From positions 1 through 36,702 of the forward strand of contig JAHYJD010000026.1 in assembly GCA_019429365.1 (NCBI GenBank): DNA of 36,702 nucleotides, written 5' to 3'. The position numbers and the translations under genes were made by a program. The notes beneath the pieces were generated by a model. The model saw only the letters and a program-made list of their open reading frames with translations. It searched no databases and was not told the origin of the DNA. The number at the start of each line of letters is the position of its first letter. Within the stretch, counting starts at the first letter, position 1. Source of the stretch: Bacteroidales bacterium (GTDB lineage Bacteria; Bacteroidota; Bacteroidia; Bacteroidales; UBA7960). Below, piece after piece: positions 24,719 through 32,608 of the stretch.

Positions 24719-24748
24719 CAAATTTAGGCATTATCGCCACATTTCAAA
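24719..24748 (-). promoter_or_regulatory. Promoter of the tamL operon (TTTG - 18 - TAAATTTG)
   Basis: On the minus strand the -33 TTTG (24745-24748) and -7 TAAATTTG (24719-24726) are 18 bases apart, both exact. Transcription would start near 24712, which excludes the upstream TTG start as efficient and favours GTG 24696. Confidence 0.65.
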
Positions 24749-24840
24749 TGCTGTGCCAGTACAATTCATAAATGAAATGAAAAAAGAAAGGAAGACTCTT
24801 TAAATGGCAAAAAAAAATATTTAAAATAAAAATAAATCGT

Positions 24841-24871
24841 TTTGGCATGAAAAAATATTAGTATACTTTTG
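24841..24871 (+). promoter_or_regulatory. Promoter P1 of glmM (TTTG - 19 - TACTTTTG)
   Basis: TTTG at 24841-24844 and TACTTTTG at 24864-24871, 19 bases apart: the best match to the Bacteroidota consensus in this window. It would give glmM a leader of about 120 bases. Confidence 0.65.
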
Positions 24872-24909
24872 TTGGCCGTGGTAACCGGCTATTTAACGAA
24901 GAAGGAAAA

Positions 24910-24993
24910 ATGCAGCCTGTTCACTGGCCGATGAAAAAGATTATCGGAAACTTAGGGGCCAGTTGTTTCCAAATATTAACTTTGCAGGCTTAA
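24910..24993 (+). CDS. Possible 27-residue leader peptide upstream of glmM
   Basis: An ATG at 24910 is preceded by a purine-rich GAAGAAGGAAAA, a better ribosome site than most starts here. It opens a 27-codon frame (MQPVHWPMKKIIGNLG and onward) that stops eight bases before the glmM start. It lies wholly inside the leader that P1 would produce. There is no similarity to a known leader and coding evidence is thin; translation through it could affect glmM expression. Confidence 0.25.
   Translation: MQPVHWPMKKIIGNLGASCFQILTLQA
24977..24984 (+). promoter_or_regulatory. Possible second -7 box (TAACTTTG) of glmM
   Basis: An exact TAnnTTTG match 16 bases before the glmM ATG, but without a -33 element at normal distance. 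Confidence 0.3.
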
Positions 24994-25000
24994 AATTTAG

Positions 25001-26419
25001 ATGGTGATGGCACTGATACAGTCAATTTCAGGAATCAGGGGTACTATGGGCGGCAAGCCCGGAGAAGGTTTATCTCCTGTTGATGTTATTAAATTTTCGG
25101 GTGCCTACGGTATGTGGCTTCGCAGCCGTTTTCCCGAACAACACTTGCGTGTGGTAATTGGTCGCGATGCCCGCATTTCGGGTCCCATTATCAATAAAAT
25201 TGTTACCTCCACATTGCAGTCAATGGGAATTGATATTATCGATGGGGGTGCCACGACCACACCCACTATAGCTATGGGGGTAGAGTTTTTTAATGCCCAT
25301 GGCGGCATCATTATTACGGCCAGCCATAACCCGAAAAACTGGAATGCCCTGAAACTGCTCAATGAGCATGGAGAATTTATGTCGGCTGACCAGGGTAGGG
25401 AAATGGAACAATTTTTTAACTGGGAGCAGTTTGAATTTGTTCCGGTTGAAAAATTCGGTTCTTACACCAAGGAAGAATCGCTTATTGAAATGCATATTGA
25501 AAAGGTTCTTGCCTTGCCGCTGGTGGATGCAGAAGCTATTCAGGCTGCGAATTTTTCGGTGGTTGTCGATGGGGTAAATTCGGTCGGCGGCAATGCCATT
25601 CCCATGCTTTTGGAAGCCCTTGGCGTAAAAAAGGTTCATGAAATTTACTGTGAGCCCAACGGCATTTTTCCGCATAACCCAGAGCCCCTGCCCGAAAACC
25701 TTATTGAACTTTCGGCTGAAGTCTTAAAAAAGAATGCCCACCTGGGCATTGCTGTCGATCCCGACGTAGACCGACTGGCACTGGTTTGTGAGGATGGAGA
25801 AATGTTTGGCGAAGAATATACCCTGGTTGCAGTAGCCGATTATGTGCTTTCGCACACGCCGGGCAACACGGTCAGCAACCTTTCCAGCACGCAGGCGCTG
25901 AAGGAAGTGACCCTGGCACACGGACAACAATATTTTCCCAGTGCCGTGGGTGAGGTGAATGTGGTGGAAGCCATGAAAAGGCATAATGCAGTGATTGGGG
26001 GTGAAGGCAACGGCGGAGTGATTTATCCTGCCCTGCATTATGGACGCGATGCCCTGGTGGGCGTAGCCCTTTTCCTTACGCACCTGGCCAAATTTGGTAA
26101 AACATGCACTCTGCTCAAGAAAAAATACCCTGAGTATTATATTTCGAAAAACAAGGTTGAGCTACCCGAGGAGATTGACCTTGACGACATATTCAAAAAG
26201 ATTATTGCCAAATATGCCAAGCAACCCATCGATCAGACCGACGGTGTAAAGATTATGTTCGACAAGGAGTGGTTGCATCTGCGCCGCTCAAACACTGAGC
26301 CTATTATCCGCATTTATTGCGAAAGCGACAGCCTGGTAAAGGCCGAACATCTTGGCCGGAAAATGATTCTCGACATTAGCGAAATGATCAGGGGCGACCA
26401 GCCCGAAGAAGGGGATTAA
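25001..26419 (+). CDS. glmM: Phosphoglucosamine mutase (alpha-D-phosphohexomutase family)
   Basis: A 472-residue phosphohexomutase with all four signature sites: N-terminal SISGIRGTMGG, the phosphoserine loop TASHNPKNW (Ser108), the metal loop DPDVDR (Asp253, 255, 257), the sugar-binding GEGNGGV and the C-terminal phosphate site RRSNTEPIIRIY. In Bacteroidota this subgroup is annotated as GlmM, which turns glucosamine-6-phosphate into glucosamine-1-phosphate for peptidoglycan and lipid A; phosphoglucomutase or phosphomannomutase activity cannot be excluded. Starts at 25001 or 25007 are both possible. Its stop overlaps the stop of mfd on the other strand. Confidence 0.9.
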   Translation: MVMALIQSISGIRGTMGGKPGEGLSPVDVIKFSGAYGMWLRSRFPEQHLRVVIGRDARISGPIINKIVTSTLQSMGIDIIDGGATTTPTIAMGVEFFNAHGGIIITASHNPKNWNALKLLNEHGEFMSADQGREMEQFFNWEQFEFVPVEKFGSYTKEESLIEMHIEKVLALPLVDAEAIQAANFSVVVDGVNSVGGNAIPMLLEALGVKKVHEIYCEPNGIFPHNPEPLPENLIELSAEVLKKNAHLGIAVDPDVDRLALVCEDGEMFGEEYTLVAVADYVLSHTPGNTVSNLSSTQALKEVTLAHGQQYFPSAVGEVNVVEAMKRHNAVIGGEGNGGVIYPALHYGRDALVGVALFLTHLAKFGKTCTLLKKKYPEYYISKNKVELPEEIDLDDIFKKIIAKYAKQPIDQTDGVKIMFDKEWLHLRRSNTEPIIRIYCESDSLVKAEHLGRKMILDISEMIRGDQPEEGD

Positions 26420-29400
26420 AGTACAGCACTGGTTTCCAAAATCTCCTTTGCCAGATCAAGGGCCTGGTCGATATCTTTGACCGGTTTTATGGTCATGCTC
26501 AGTCGCTCATTGGTTTCCTTCAGCTGGCACTTCCTGTGGTTTTCCTGGGCGAAGCGCAGCACTTTTCTAAAGGCAGCACTCTCGAAATAGGGAGAATCTT
26601 GTCTGCTGTTAAAGTACCCGATCAGTAAGCCGGTTTTCAGAATCATCTTTTCAAAGCCGATTTCTCTCCCGGCCCAACGCAGTCTTACCGCTTGTAAAAG
26701 GCCTTGGGTGGCTTCCGGCAGCGGCCCGAAGCGGTCGGTCATCTGGCTGGCGAAGGCCTGCAAGGCCGCCTCATCGTCCGTACTGTCGAGTTCTTTATAA
26801 AGGCTAAGGCGCTCTTCAGTATTTGAAACATAGTCGCTGGGTATCATCAGCTCAAAATCGGTTTCCAGCTGGCAGTCGCCCACCATGTATTTTTGCTGGC
26901 TCAGCCCTTCCGCAAAAATTTCCTTGAATTCTTTTTCCTTAAGCTCGGTGATGGCCTCATCCAGGATTTTCTGATACATCTCAAATCCTATTTCTGCAAT
27001 GAATCCACTTTGCTCAGCGCCCAGCAAGTTGCCGGCACCCCTGATGTCGAGGTCACGCATGGAGATGTTGAACCCACTGCCAAGGTCTGAAAACTCCTCG
27101 ATGGCACGAAGCCTCTTACGGGCTTCATCGGTAAGCGTACTCATTGGAGGAGTGATAAGGTAGCAAAAAGCTTTTTTATTGGTACGACCCACGCGTCCGC
27201 GCATCTGGTGCAAGTCGCTCAGGCCAAAATGGTGCGCGTTGTTAATAATAATGGTATTGGCATTGGGTATGTCGAGGCCCGACTCCACAATGGTAGTGGC
27301 GACCAGCACGTCGTAATCGCCATTGATAAAGTCGACCATTACCTTCTCCAGTTTGGCGCCTTCCATTTGTCCATGACCTACTGCAACACTCACATCAGGG
27401 CAAAGCCGCTGAATAATTCCTGCGATCTCGAGGATATTCTGTACCCGGTTATGGATAAAGAAAACCTGCCCGTTGCGTGCCACCTCATTCATTATCGCGT
27501 CGCGGATCAGCTCTTCGCTAAAAACATGCAATTCGGTTACAATCGGATAACGGTTTGGTGGGGGCGTGTTGATCAGGGAAAGGTCGCGTGCACCCATCAT
27601 GCTAAACTGCAGGGTGCGGGGAATGGGTGTGGCTGTGAGCGTAAGGGTATCTACATTTATTCTGATTTGCTTCAGCTTTTCTTTGGAAGCCACACCGAAT
27701 TTTTGCTCTTCATCGATAACCAAGAGCCCCAGATCTTTGAACTTCACATCTTTGCTTACCAGGCGGTGGGTTCCAATGATTATGTCAATTTTTCCGGCTT
27801 TCAGGTCTTCCACCACCTGCTTTTTCTCCTTTGTGGTGCGAAAGCGGCTTATGTAATCCACGCGGCAGGGGAGTTCCTTAAGGCGGTCGCTGAAAGTGTA
27901 GTAATGCTGCAGGGCAAGAATGGTGGTCGGAACCAGCACGGCCACCTGTTTCGAATCGGCTACCGCTTTAAAGGCCGCTCTTATTGCCACTTCGGTCTTG
28001 CCAAAGCCCACATCGCCGCATATCAGGCGGTCCATGGGGTAGGAGGCCTCCATATCCTTTTTAACCGCAATGGTGGCCTTTTCCTGGTCGGGGGTGTCCT
28101 CGTAAATGAAGGATGCCTCCAGCTCGTTCTGCAGATAGCTGTCGGGCGAGAAGCCAAAGCCAGTCTGCGCCCGCCGCTTGGCATAGAGGCTAATCAGGTC
28201 CTTGGCAATATCCTTTACCTTTCCCTTGGTTTTGTTCTTGAGGTTTGCCCAGGTGTTGCTGCCCAGCCGGTGCAGAGTAGGTGCTGCGCCTTCCTTTCCG
28301 CTGTAGCGGGAAATGCGGTGAAGCGAATGGATGCTGATATACAGCACATCGTTGTCCTTGTAAACCAGCCTGATGGCCTCCTGAAGCTTGCCGTTTACCT
28401 CAATCTTCTCCAGCCCGCTGAAAACCCCGATCCCATGATCAATATGGGTAATAAAATCGCCCGGCTTCAGGTTCTGAAACTCTTTCATGGTAAGGGCCTG
28501 CTTGCCCGGAAACTTATCGCGTACCTTAAAGCGGTGGTAGCGTTCGAAGATCTGGTGGTCGGTGTAGCAGGCCAGCCTCGACTGATGATCTACAAAGCCT
28601 TCGTGCAGGCTCAGCAAAAGCGCATCATGTGTGAAACGGAGTTCCTGTCCTGCGTTCAGGTGTATGGTCTCAAAAATAGACTGGATGCGTTCAATCTGCC
28701 TGGGATTGTCGGAAAGCAACAGGTTGCTGATGCCTTGGGCGGAATTCTTTTCCAGGTTCTTAATCAGTAATTCAAAATTCTTGTTGAAGGAAGGCTGGGG
28801 CGAAAACTCGAATTCAATCTGCTGGTTTTCTTCACTGGCAAGGAAAGGCTTTCGGAACTCCACCAGTCGGGTAGCCTGCAGTTTGTTGATAAAGCCCCCT
28901 GATTCCATAAACAATTCTTCTGGAGTGCTATGCTTGAAATCTTTGTGCAGGGTGAAAAAAATGTTCTGCGCCTTTTCCAGACCAGCTTTCATTTTTTCGC
29001 TGGCAAGCCTGGTGTCTTCGCACCATACCACGGTGTTGGCTGGCATGGAGTTGAGCAGAAACTCCCTGCTCTCGGCCTTTGCATCCATTTGTCCAATATC
29101 GGGCAGTATGCTGATTTTGTCCTGCACCTTAACCGAAAGCTGGGTTTCGGGATTGAACGACCTTAGGCTCTCCACCGCATCGCCCATTATCTCAATTCTG
29201 AAAGGATAATCATTGGAAAAGGAAAACACGTCGATGATGCCTCCACGCAGTGAAAACTGCCCTGGTTCCACTACAAACTCAACCCTTTCAAAACCGTATT
29301 CGAGCAAAAAATCCAGTAAAAAATCAACCGAGAGTGCTTCGCCCCGTGCAATGGTGATCAGGTTTTTTTTCAGCACTTTTCGCGAAACTACTTTCTCGCT

Positions 29401-29808
29401 CAGCGCCTCCGGAAAGGTGACAATAATAATTTTTGTGCTTTGTGATGCCAGTCGATTTACCACTTCCGAACGCAGCAACACATTTGCATTGTCGGTTTCG
29501 GTTATTTCGTAGGGCTTTTTGTAGGATGCCGGAAAAAGAAAAACATGGCGGTTTTCGTAGCTTAGCTCCCGCTCGCCCAACAGGTTTTCCAGGTCGTTGA
29601 AAAAATAGGCGGCCGATTCTCTTTCCGAAAGGATAAAAAGAAAAGATTTACGCGACTGTTTTATTACGGTAGCAGCCACCACGGCTGCTGCTGAGCCCGC
29701 CATTCCCTTCAGGGCCAAGGCGCCGGGGCCGGTTTCATTTACAAAACCAGCAAGTTGACTAATGTTTTCGCTTTGCGCGAAATGCTGAATAAATTGCTCA
29801 GGCTTCAA
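26416..29808 (-). CDS. mfd: Transcription-repair coupling factor Mfd
   Basis: A large (about 1130-residue) ATP-dependent translocase that removes stalled RNA polymerase and recruits UvrA. Visible parts: a degenerate UvrB-like N-terminal module; the RNA-polymerase-interacting CarD-like domain (LKPGDFITHIDHGIGVFSG); SF2 motor motifs with GDVGFGKTEVA (Lys about 604), VIDEEQKFG, LTATPIPRTLQ and the Mfd-specific QMRGRVGRTNKKAFCY; and a C-terminal TRCF domain. The first in-frame ATG lies about 30 codons into conserved sequence. The open frame extends to a TTG at 29835, but this overlaps the predicted promoter, so I prefer the TTG at 29808. It is tail-to-tail with glmM, with a four-base overlap. Confidence 0.95.
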   Translation of the reverse strand: MKPEQFIQHFAQSENISQLAGFVNETGPGALALKGMAGSAAAVVAATVIKQSRKSFLFILSERESAAYFFNDLENLLGERELSYENRHVFLFPASYKKPYEITETDNANVLLRSEVVNRLASQSTKIIIVTFPEALSEKVVSRKVLKKNLITIARGEALSVDFLLDFLLEYGFERVEFVVEPGQFSLRGGIIDVFSFSNDYPFRIEIMGDAVESLRSFNPETQLSVKVQDKISILPDIGQMDAKAESREFLLNSMPANTVVWCEDTRLASEKMKAGLEKAQNIFFTLHKDFKHSTPEELFMESGGFINKLQATRLVEFRKPFLASEENQQIEFEFSPQPSFNKNFELLIKNLEKNSAQGISNLLLSDNPRQIERIQSIFETIHLNAGQELRFTHDALLLSLHEGFVDHQSRLACYTDHQIFERYHRFKVRDKFPGKQALTMKEFQNLKPGDFITHIDHGIGVFSGLEKIEVNGKLQEAIRLVYKDNDVLYISIHSLHRISRYSGKEGAAPTLHRLGSNTWANLKNKTKGKVKDIAKDLISLYAKRRAQTGFGFSPDSYLQNELEASFIYEDTPDQEKATIAVKKDMEASYPMDRLICGDVGFGKTEVAIRAAFKAVADSKQVAVLVPTTILALQHYYTFSDRLKELPCRVDYISRFRTTKEKKQVVEDLKAGKIDIIIGTHRLVSKDVKFKDLGLLVIDEEQKFGVASKEKLKQIRINVDTLTLTATPIPRTLQFSMMGARDLSLINTPPPNRYPIVTELHVFSEELIRDAIMNEVARNGQVFFIHNRVQNILEIAGIIQRLCPDVSVAVGHGQMEGAKLEKVMVDFINGDYDVLVATTIVESGLDIPNANTIIINNAHHFGLSDLHQMRGRVGRTNKKAFCYLITPPMSTLTDEARKRLRAIEEFSDLGSGFNISMRDLDIRGAGNLLGAEQSGFIAEIGFEMYQKILDEAITELKEKEFKEIFAEGLSQQKYMVGDCQLETDFELMIPSDYVSNTEERLSLYKELDSTDDEAALQAFASQMTDRFGPLPEATQGLLQAVRLRWAGREIGFEKMILKTGLLIGYFNSRQDSPYFESAAFRKVLRFAQENHRKCQLKETNERLSMTIKPVKDIDQALDLAKEILETSAVL

Positions 29809-29832
29809 AAGCAGTTGAAAATTAAAAACCTG

Positions 29833-29862
29833 CAAAGTTATTCAAACGCTTCCTAAATCAAA
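29833..29862 (-). promoter_or_regulatory. Promoter of mfd (TTTG - 18 - TAACTTTG)
   Basis: On the minus strand, TTTG at 29859-29862 and TAACTTTG at 29833-29840 are 18 bases apart, both exact. The expected start near 29827 lies inside the longest open frame of mfd, which bears on the choice of start codon. Confidence 0.6.
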
Positions 29863-29954
29863 ACGCAATTTCCAATTAAATGAAAACCCCGGGTGCTTCG
29901 CTTCTTCGATCCACCCTGCCTCCTGCCGCTTCTCCCTGTGCCCAGTGCATTCTG

Positions 29955-31007
29955 CTATTCTTCCTCCGTTGGCATTGGGCTGTGCTCCATTTTGGGAGAA
30001 AAGTTGCGCATATACTCCTCGGCTTTCTCCACCATTTTTCGTGGGCCGGTAATCAGGGGGGCCCGCTGGTGTAAGGTTTTTGGCTGAATTTCCATGATTC
30101 GGTTGAACCCGTCGCTGGCCTTTCCGCCAGCCTGCTCGGCAATAAATGCAATGGGGTTGCACTCATACAGCAGGCGCAGTTTGCCGCTTGGATTCTTGCG
30201 GGTGCCTGGATACAAGAAAATGCCTCCCTTGATTAGGTTGCGGTGAAAATCGGCAACCAGTGAGCCAATATACCTCGAAGTGTATGGGCGTAGGGTGCAC
30301 TTGTCTTCTTCCTGCAGGTACTTAATGTATTTTTTTATCCCTTCCGGAAAATAAACATAGTTCCCTTCGTTTATGGAGTAAATGTTTCCTGTTTCAGTGA
30401 ACTTCATGTCAGGGTGCGACAGGCAAAAAATGCCCACCGAGGGATCGAGCGTAAAGCCATTGACCCCTTTGCCGGTTGTGTATACCAGCATGGTGGAAGA
30501 ACCATAAATAATATAGCCCGCAGCAACCTGGTTTACGCCAGGCTGCAAAAGATCCTCCAGGGTACCCAGACCAATTTCGCTCTTGCGACGGTATATTGAG
30601 AAAATGGTGCCAATGGAAACATTCGATTCAATATTGCTGCTGCCGTCCAAAGGGTCAATGGCCACCACATATTTTCCCAGTTCAGCAATGTTGTTCTGGA
30701 AAGAAATAACTTTCTCGTTCTCTTCAGAAGCAATGGCGCAGCACTCTCCGCCTCCTTTCAGCATGGTGATAAACATATCGTTGGCATATACATCCAGCTT
30801 CTTCTGGGTTTCGCCCTGGATGTTTGTCGAACCAACCGTACCAAGAATATCCACCAGTCCCGCTGCATTAATCTCGCGGTTAACGATTTTGGCTGCAGTG
30901 GCTATATCGTTGAGCAGCCTGGTTAGAGCACCCTTTGCATGAGGGTATTCCGACTGGCGTTCAATGACAAATTCAGTGAGGGTTTTGATCTTATACCGGG
31001 TAACCAT
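29955..31007 (-). CDS. fbp: Class I fructose-1,6-bisphosphatase
   Basis: A 350-residue FBPase that removes the 1-phosphate of fructose-1,6-bisphosphate, the committed step of gluconeogenesis. It contains the metal site [20 protein letters not shown], the substrate/AMP-region segments [16 protein letters not shown] and [14 protein letters not shown], and [20 protein letters not shown]. The ATG at 31007 matches the usual N-terminus ([17 protein letters not shown]); an upstream extension of 17 codons is unlike the family. It precedes mfd by more than 100 bases, with an mfd promoter between, so the two need not be cotranscribed. No clear promoter of its own is seen. Confidence 0.95.
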   Translation of the reverse strand: MVTRYKIKTLTEFVIERQSEYPHAKGALTRLLNDIATAAKIVNREINAAGLVDILGTVGSTNIQGETQKKLDVYANDMFITMLKGGGECCAIASEENEKVISFQNNIAELGKYVVAIDPLDGSSNIESNVSIGTIFSIYRRKSEIGLGTLEDLLQPGVNQVAAGYIIYGSSTMLVYTTGKGVNGFTLDPSVGIFCLSHPDMKFTETGNIYSINEGNYVYFPEGIKKYIKYLQEEDKCTLRPYTSRYIGSLVADFHRNLIKGGIFLYPGTRKNPSGKLRLLYECNPIAFIAEQAGGKASDGFNRIMEIQPKTLHQRAPLITGPRKMVEKAEEYMRNFSPKMEHSPMPTEEE

Positions 31008-31101
31008 AGCATTTGAGTTTTGGTGTTGCAAGTAAGCATTTTTTTTTCTCTTAAGCAATTTAAATTATTACTGAGTTTCTGAGTATAATATATTGAAAAA
31101 G

Positions 31102-31149
31102 AGTTAAACAAAAACAATGTTTAAATAAATAAAAAAAAGTTAAACAAAA
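31102..31149. repeat. Two direct repeats AGTTAAACAAAA in the fbp / secreted-protein intergenic region
   Basis: Identical 12-base copies at 31102-31113 and 31138-31149, start to start 36 bases, in an AT-rich 212-base divergent region. They could be regulator sites, but A/T richness makes chance repeats likely. Confidence 0.35.
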
Positions 31150-31219
31150 TGCAAACAATTGCCTGGTCAAATGTGTAAGTTGCTCGTAAATCAATTTTCA
31201 AACCCTAAAATCGAAATCA

Positions 31220-32551
31220 ATGAAGAAGAACAATTTACTATCCTTATTTTTGGGTCTGCTCTTTATGGGTATTAGTGGAATTGTTTCCGCCCAGACCGCC
31301 CGCATGCAGATCATTCACAACTCGGCTGATGCTGCTGTGGAAGAAGTAGATATTTATGTGAACGGCGAACTTTTCCTGAGCGACTTTGCCTTCCGCACCG
31401 CCACACCTTTTGTAGATGTGCCTGCAGGTGTAGATCTTGACATTATCGTAGCTCCCGCTGGTGCTGGTATTGCCAATGGCGTAGGTCCTGTAACTGTGAA
31501 CCTTGAAAACGGTGGAACCTACATAGCCATTGCCAATGGTATTGTGAGTACAAGCGGATACGATCCTGCTCCTGGTTTCAGCCTTAATGTATTTCCTATG
31601 GGCCGCGAGACTGCTGCTTCTGCTACCAACACTGACGTACTGGTATTCCACGGTTCGACTGATGCCCCCACAGTAAGTGTATGGGAAACCGGTGTTGGCG
31701 CAGGACAGATTATCAGCGACTTTAACTATGGTGATTTTGCCGGATACCTCGAACTGGGAACTGCAGACTATATTTTAGAAGTACGCACTGCTGATGGTGA
31801 AACCACTGTTGTAGCTTACAGCGCACCGCTCTCGACCCTTGGTCTTGATGGTGCAGCCCTTACCGTTGTGGCTTCAGGCTTCCTGAACCCCGCAAACAAT
31901 AGCAATGGTGAAGCTTTTGGCCTATTTGTAGCCCTGCCTGCTGGTGGTGACCTGATTGCATTGCCTGTTTATGTTGAAACCTTTGAGGTTACCTTTAATG
32001 TAGATATGACCTATGCTGATGACTTTGATCCGGCAATGGATGTAGTTTACATTACTGGTTCCATTTTTGGATGGGCTGAACCCGGAACACAGCCAGAGAA
32101 CCAAACCATGGCCCGCGTTGGTGATTCAATGGTATGGACCAAAACCGTTGAGCTGGAAGCCGGAACCTATGCCTACAAATACTTCCTCAACGCTGGTTGG
32201 GATGGTGGCGAATGGCAAGGTGGCGATGACCGCTCTGTAACGGTAGAAGGTGATATGGTTATCAACGACTGGTTCGGCTATCGTACTGATCCTACCAGTG
32301 TGAATGACCTGCGTCCCCAGGCTCAGCTCAACCTGTATCCTAACCCAGCTCGTCAGATGCTGAACATTGTTTCCGACCAGGAAATCCGCGAAGTAAGAAT
32401 GTTAGATATGCTCGGCAAAGTGGTATACGTTGCCGATGTAAAGAACGAGCGCTATGTAATGAATGTGAACGGTTTTAAAAACGGTATCTATTTCATGCAG
32501 GTGCTCACCCAAGGCGGAGTGACAACCCAAAGGGTGCAGATCTCCAACTAA
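31220..32551 (+). CDS. Secreted DUF4397 protein with starch-binding-like module and T9SS sorting domain
   Basis: A 443-residue secreted protein. A signal peptide (MKKNNLLSLFLGLLFMGISG, cut after VSAQ) is followed by two DUF4397 repeats, starting ARMQIIHNSADAAVEEVDIY and DVLVFHGSTDAPTVSVWE (about 27-245). A CBM20/SusE-like beta domain at about 255-350 (VVYITGSIFGWAEPG, EAGTYAYKYFLNAGWDGGEW) comes next, then a type A T9SS C-terminal domain (LNLYPNPARQMLNI to GIYFMQVLTQGGVTTQRVQI). It should cross the outer membrane by the type IX pathway and be attached to or released from the surface. Possible role: adhesion or glycan binding. It is monocistronic with a strong terminator. Confidence 0.88.
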   Translation: MKKNNLLSLFLGLLFMGISGIVSAQTARMQIIHNSADAAVEEVDIYVNGELFLSDFAFRTATPFVDVPAGVDLDIIVAPAGAGIANGVGPVTVNLENGGTYIAIANGIVSTSGYDPAPGFSLNVFPMGRETAASATNTDVLVFHGSTDAPTVSVWETGVGAGQIISDFNYGDFAGYLELGTADYILEVRTADGETTVVAYSAPLSTLGLDGAALTVVASGFLNPANNSNGEAFGLFVALPAGGDLIALPVYVETFEVTFNVDMTYADDFDPAMDVVYITGSIFGWAEPGTQPENQTMARVGDSMVWTKTVELEAGTYAYKYFLNAGWDGGEWQGGDDRSVTVEGDMVINDWFGYRTDPTSVNDLRPQAQLNLYPNPARQMLNIVSDQEIREVRMLDMLGKVVYVADVKNERYVMNVNGFKNGIYFMQVLTQGGVTTQRVQISN

Positions 32552-32576
32552 TGTGATTCTCTTCATTAATTTGGGT

Positions 32577-32608
32577 AGCGGGGAGGCCAGTTGGCCTCCC
32601 CGCTTTTT
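32577..32608 (+). terminator. Strong intrinsic terminator after the secreted protein gene
   Basis: A perfect 12-base stem AGCGGGGAGGCC / GGCCTCCCCGCT (32577-32588, 32593-32604), loop AGTT, then a T-run. The stop codon of cinA (minus strand, 32607-32609) overlaps its 3' edge. Confidence 0.92.

Larger units (their letters stand above)
24697..25000. other. Divergent intergenic region tamL / glmM
   Basis: About 300 bases that hold the tamL promoter on the minus strand, two candidate glmM promoters on the plus strand, a stretch of nearly pure A/T (about 24810-24840), and a possible 27-codon leader ORF. I see no RNA gene. Confidence 0.6.

Noticed and set aside
27208-28770. 520-codon open frame on the plus strand
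   Set aside because: It lies wholly antisense to conserved mfd sequence and shows no domain or signal; a shadow frame.
29842-30162. 106-codon minus-strand frame between fbp and mfd
   Set aside because: Mostly overlaps the C-terminal part of fbp in another frame and ends at the mfd promoter; composition unlike a protein.
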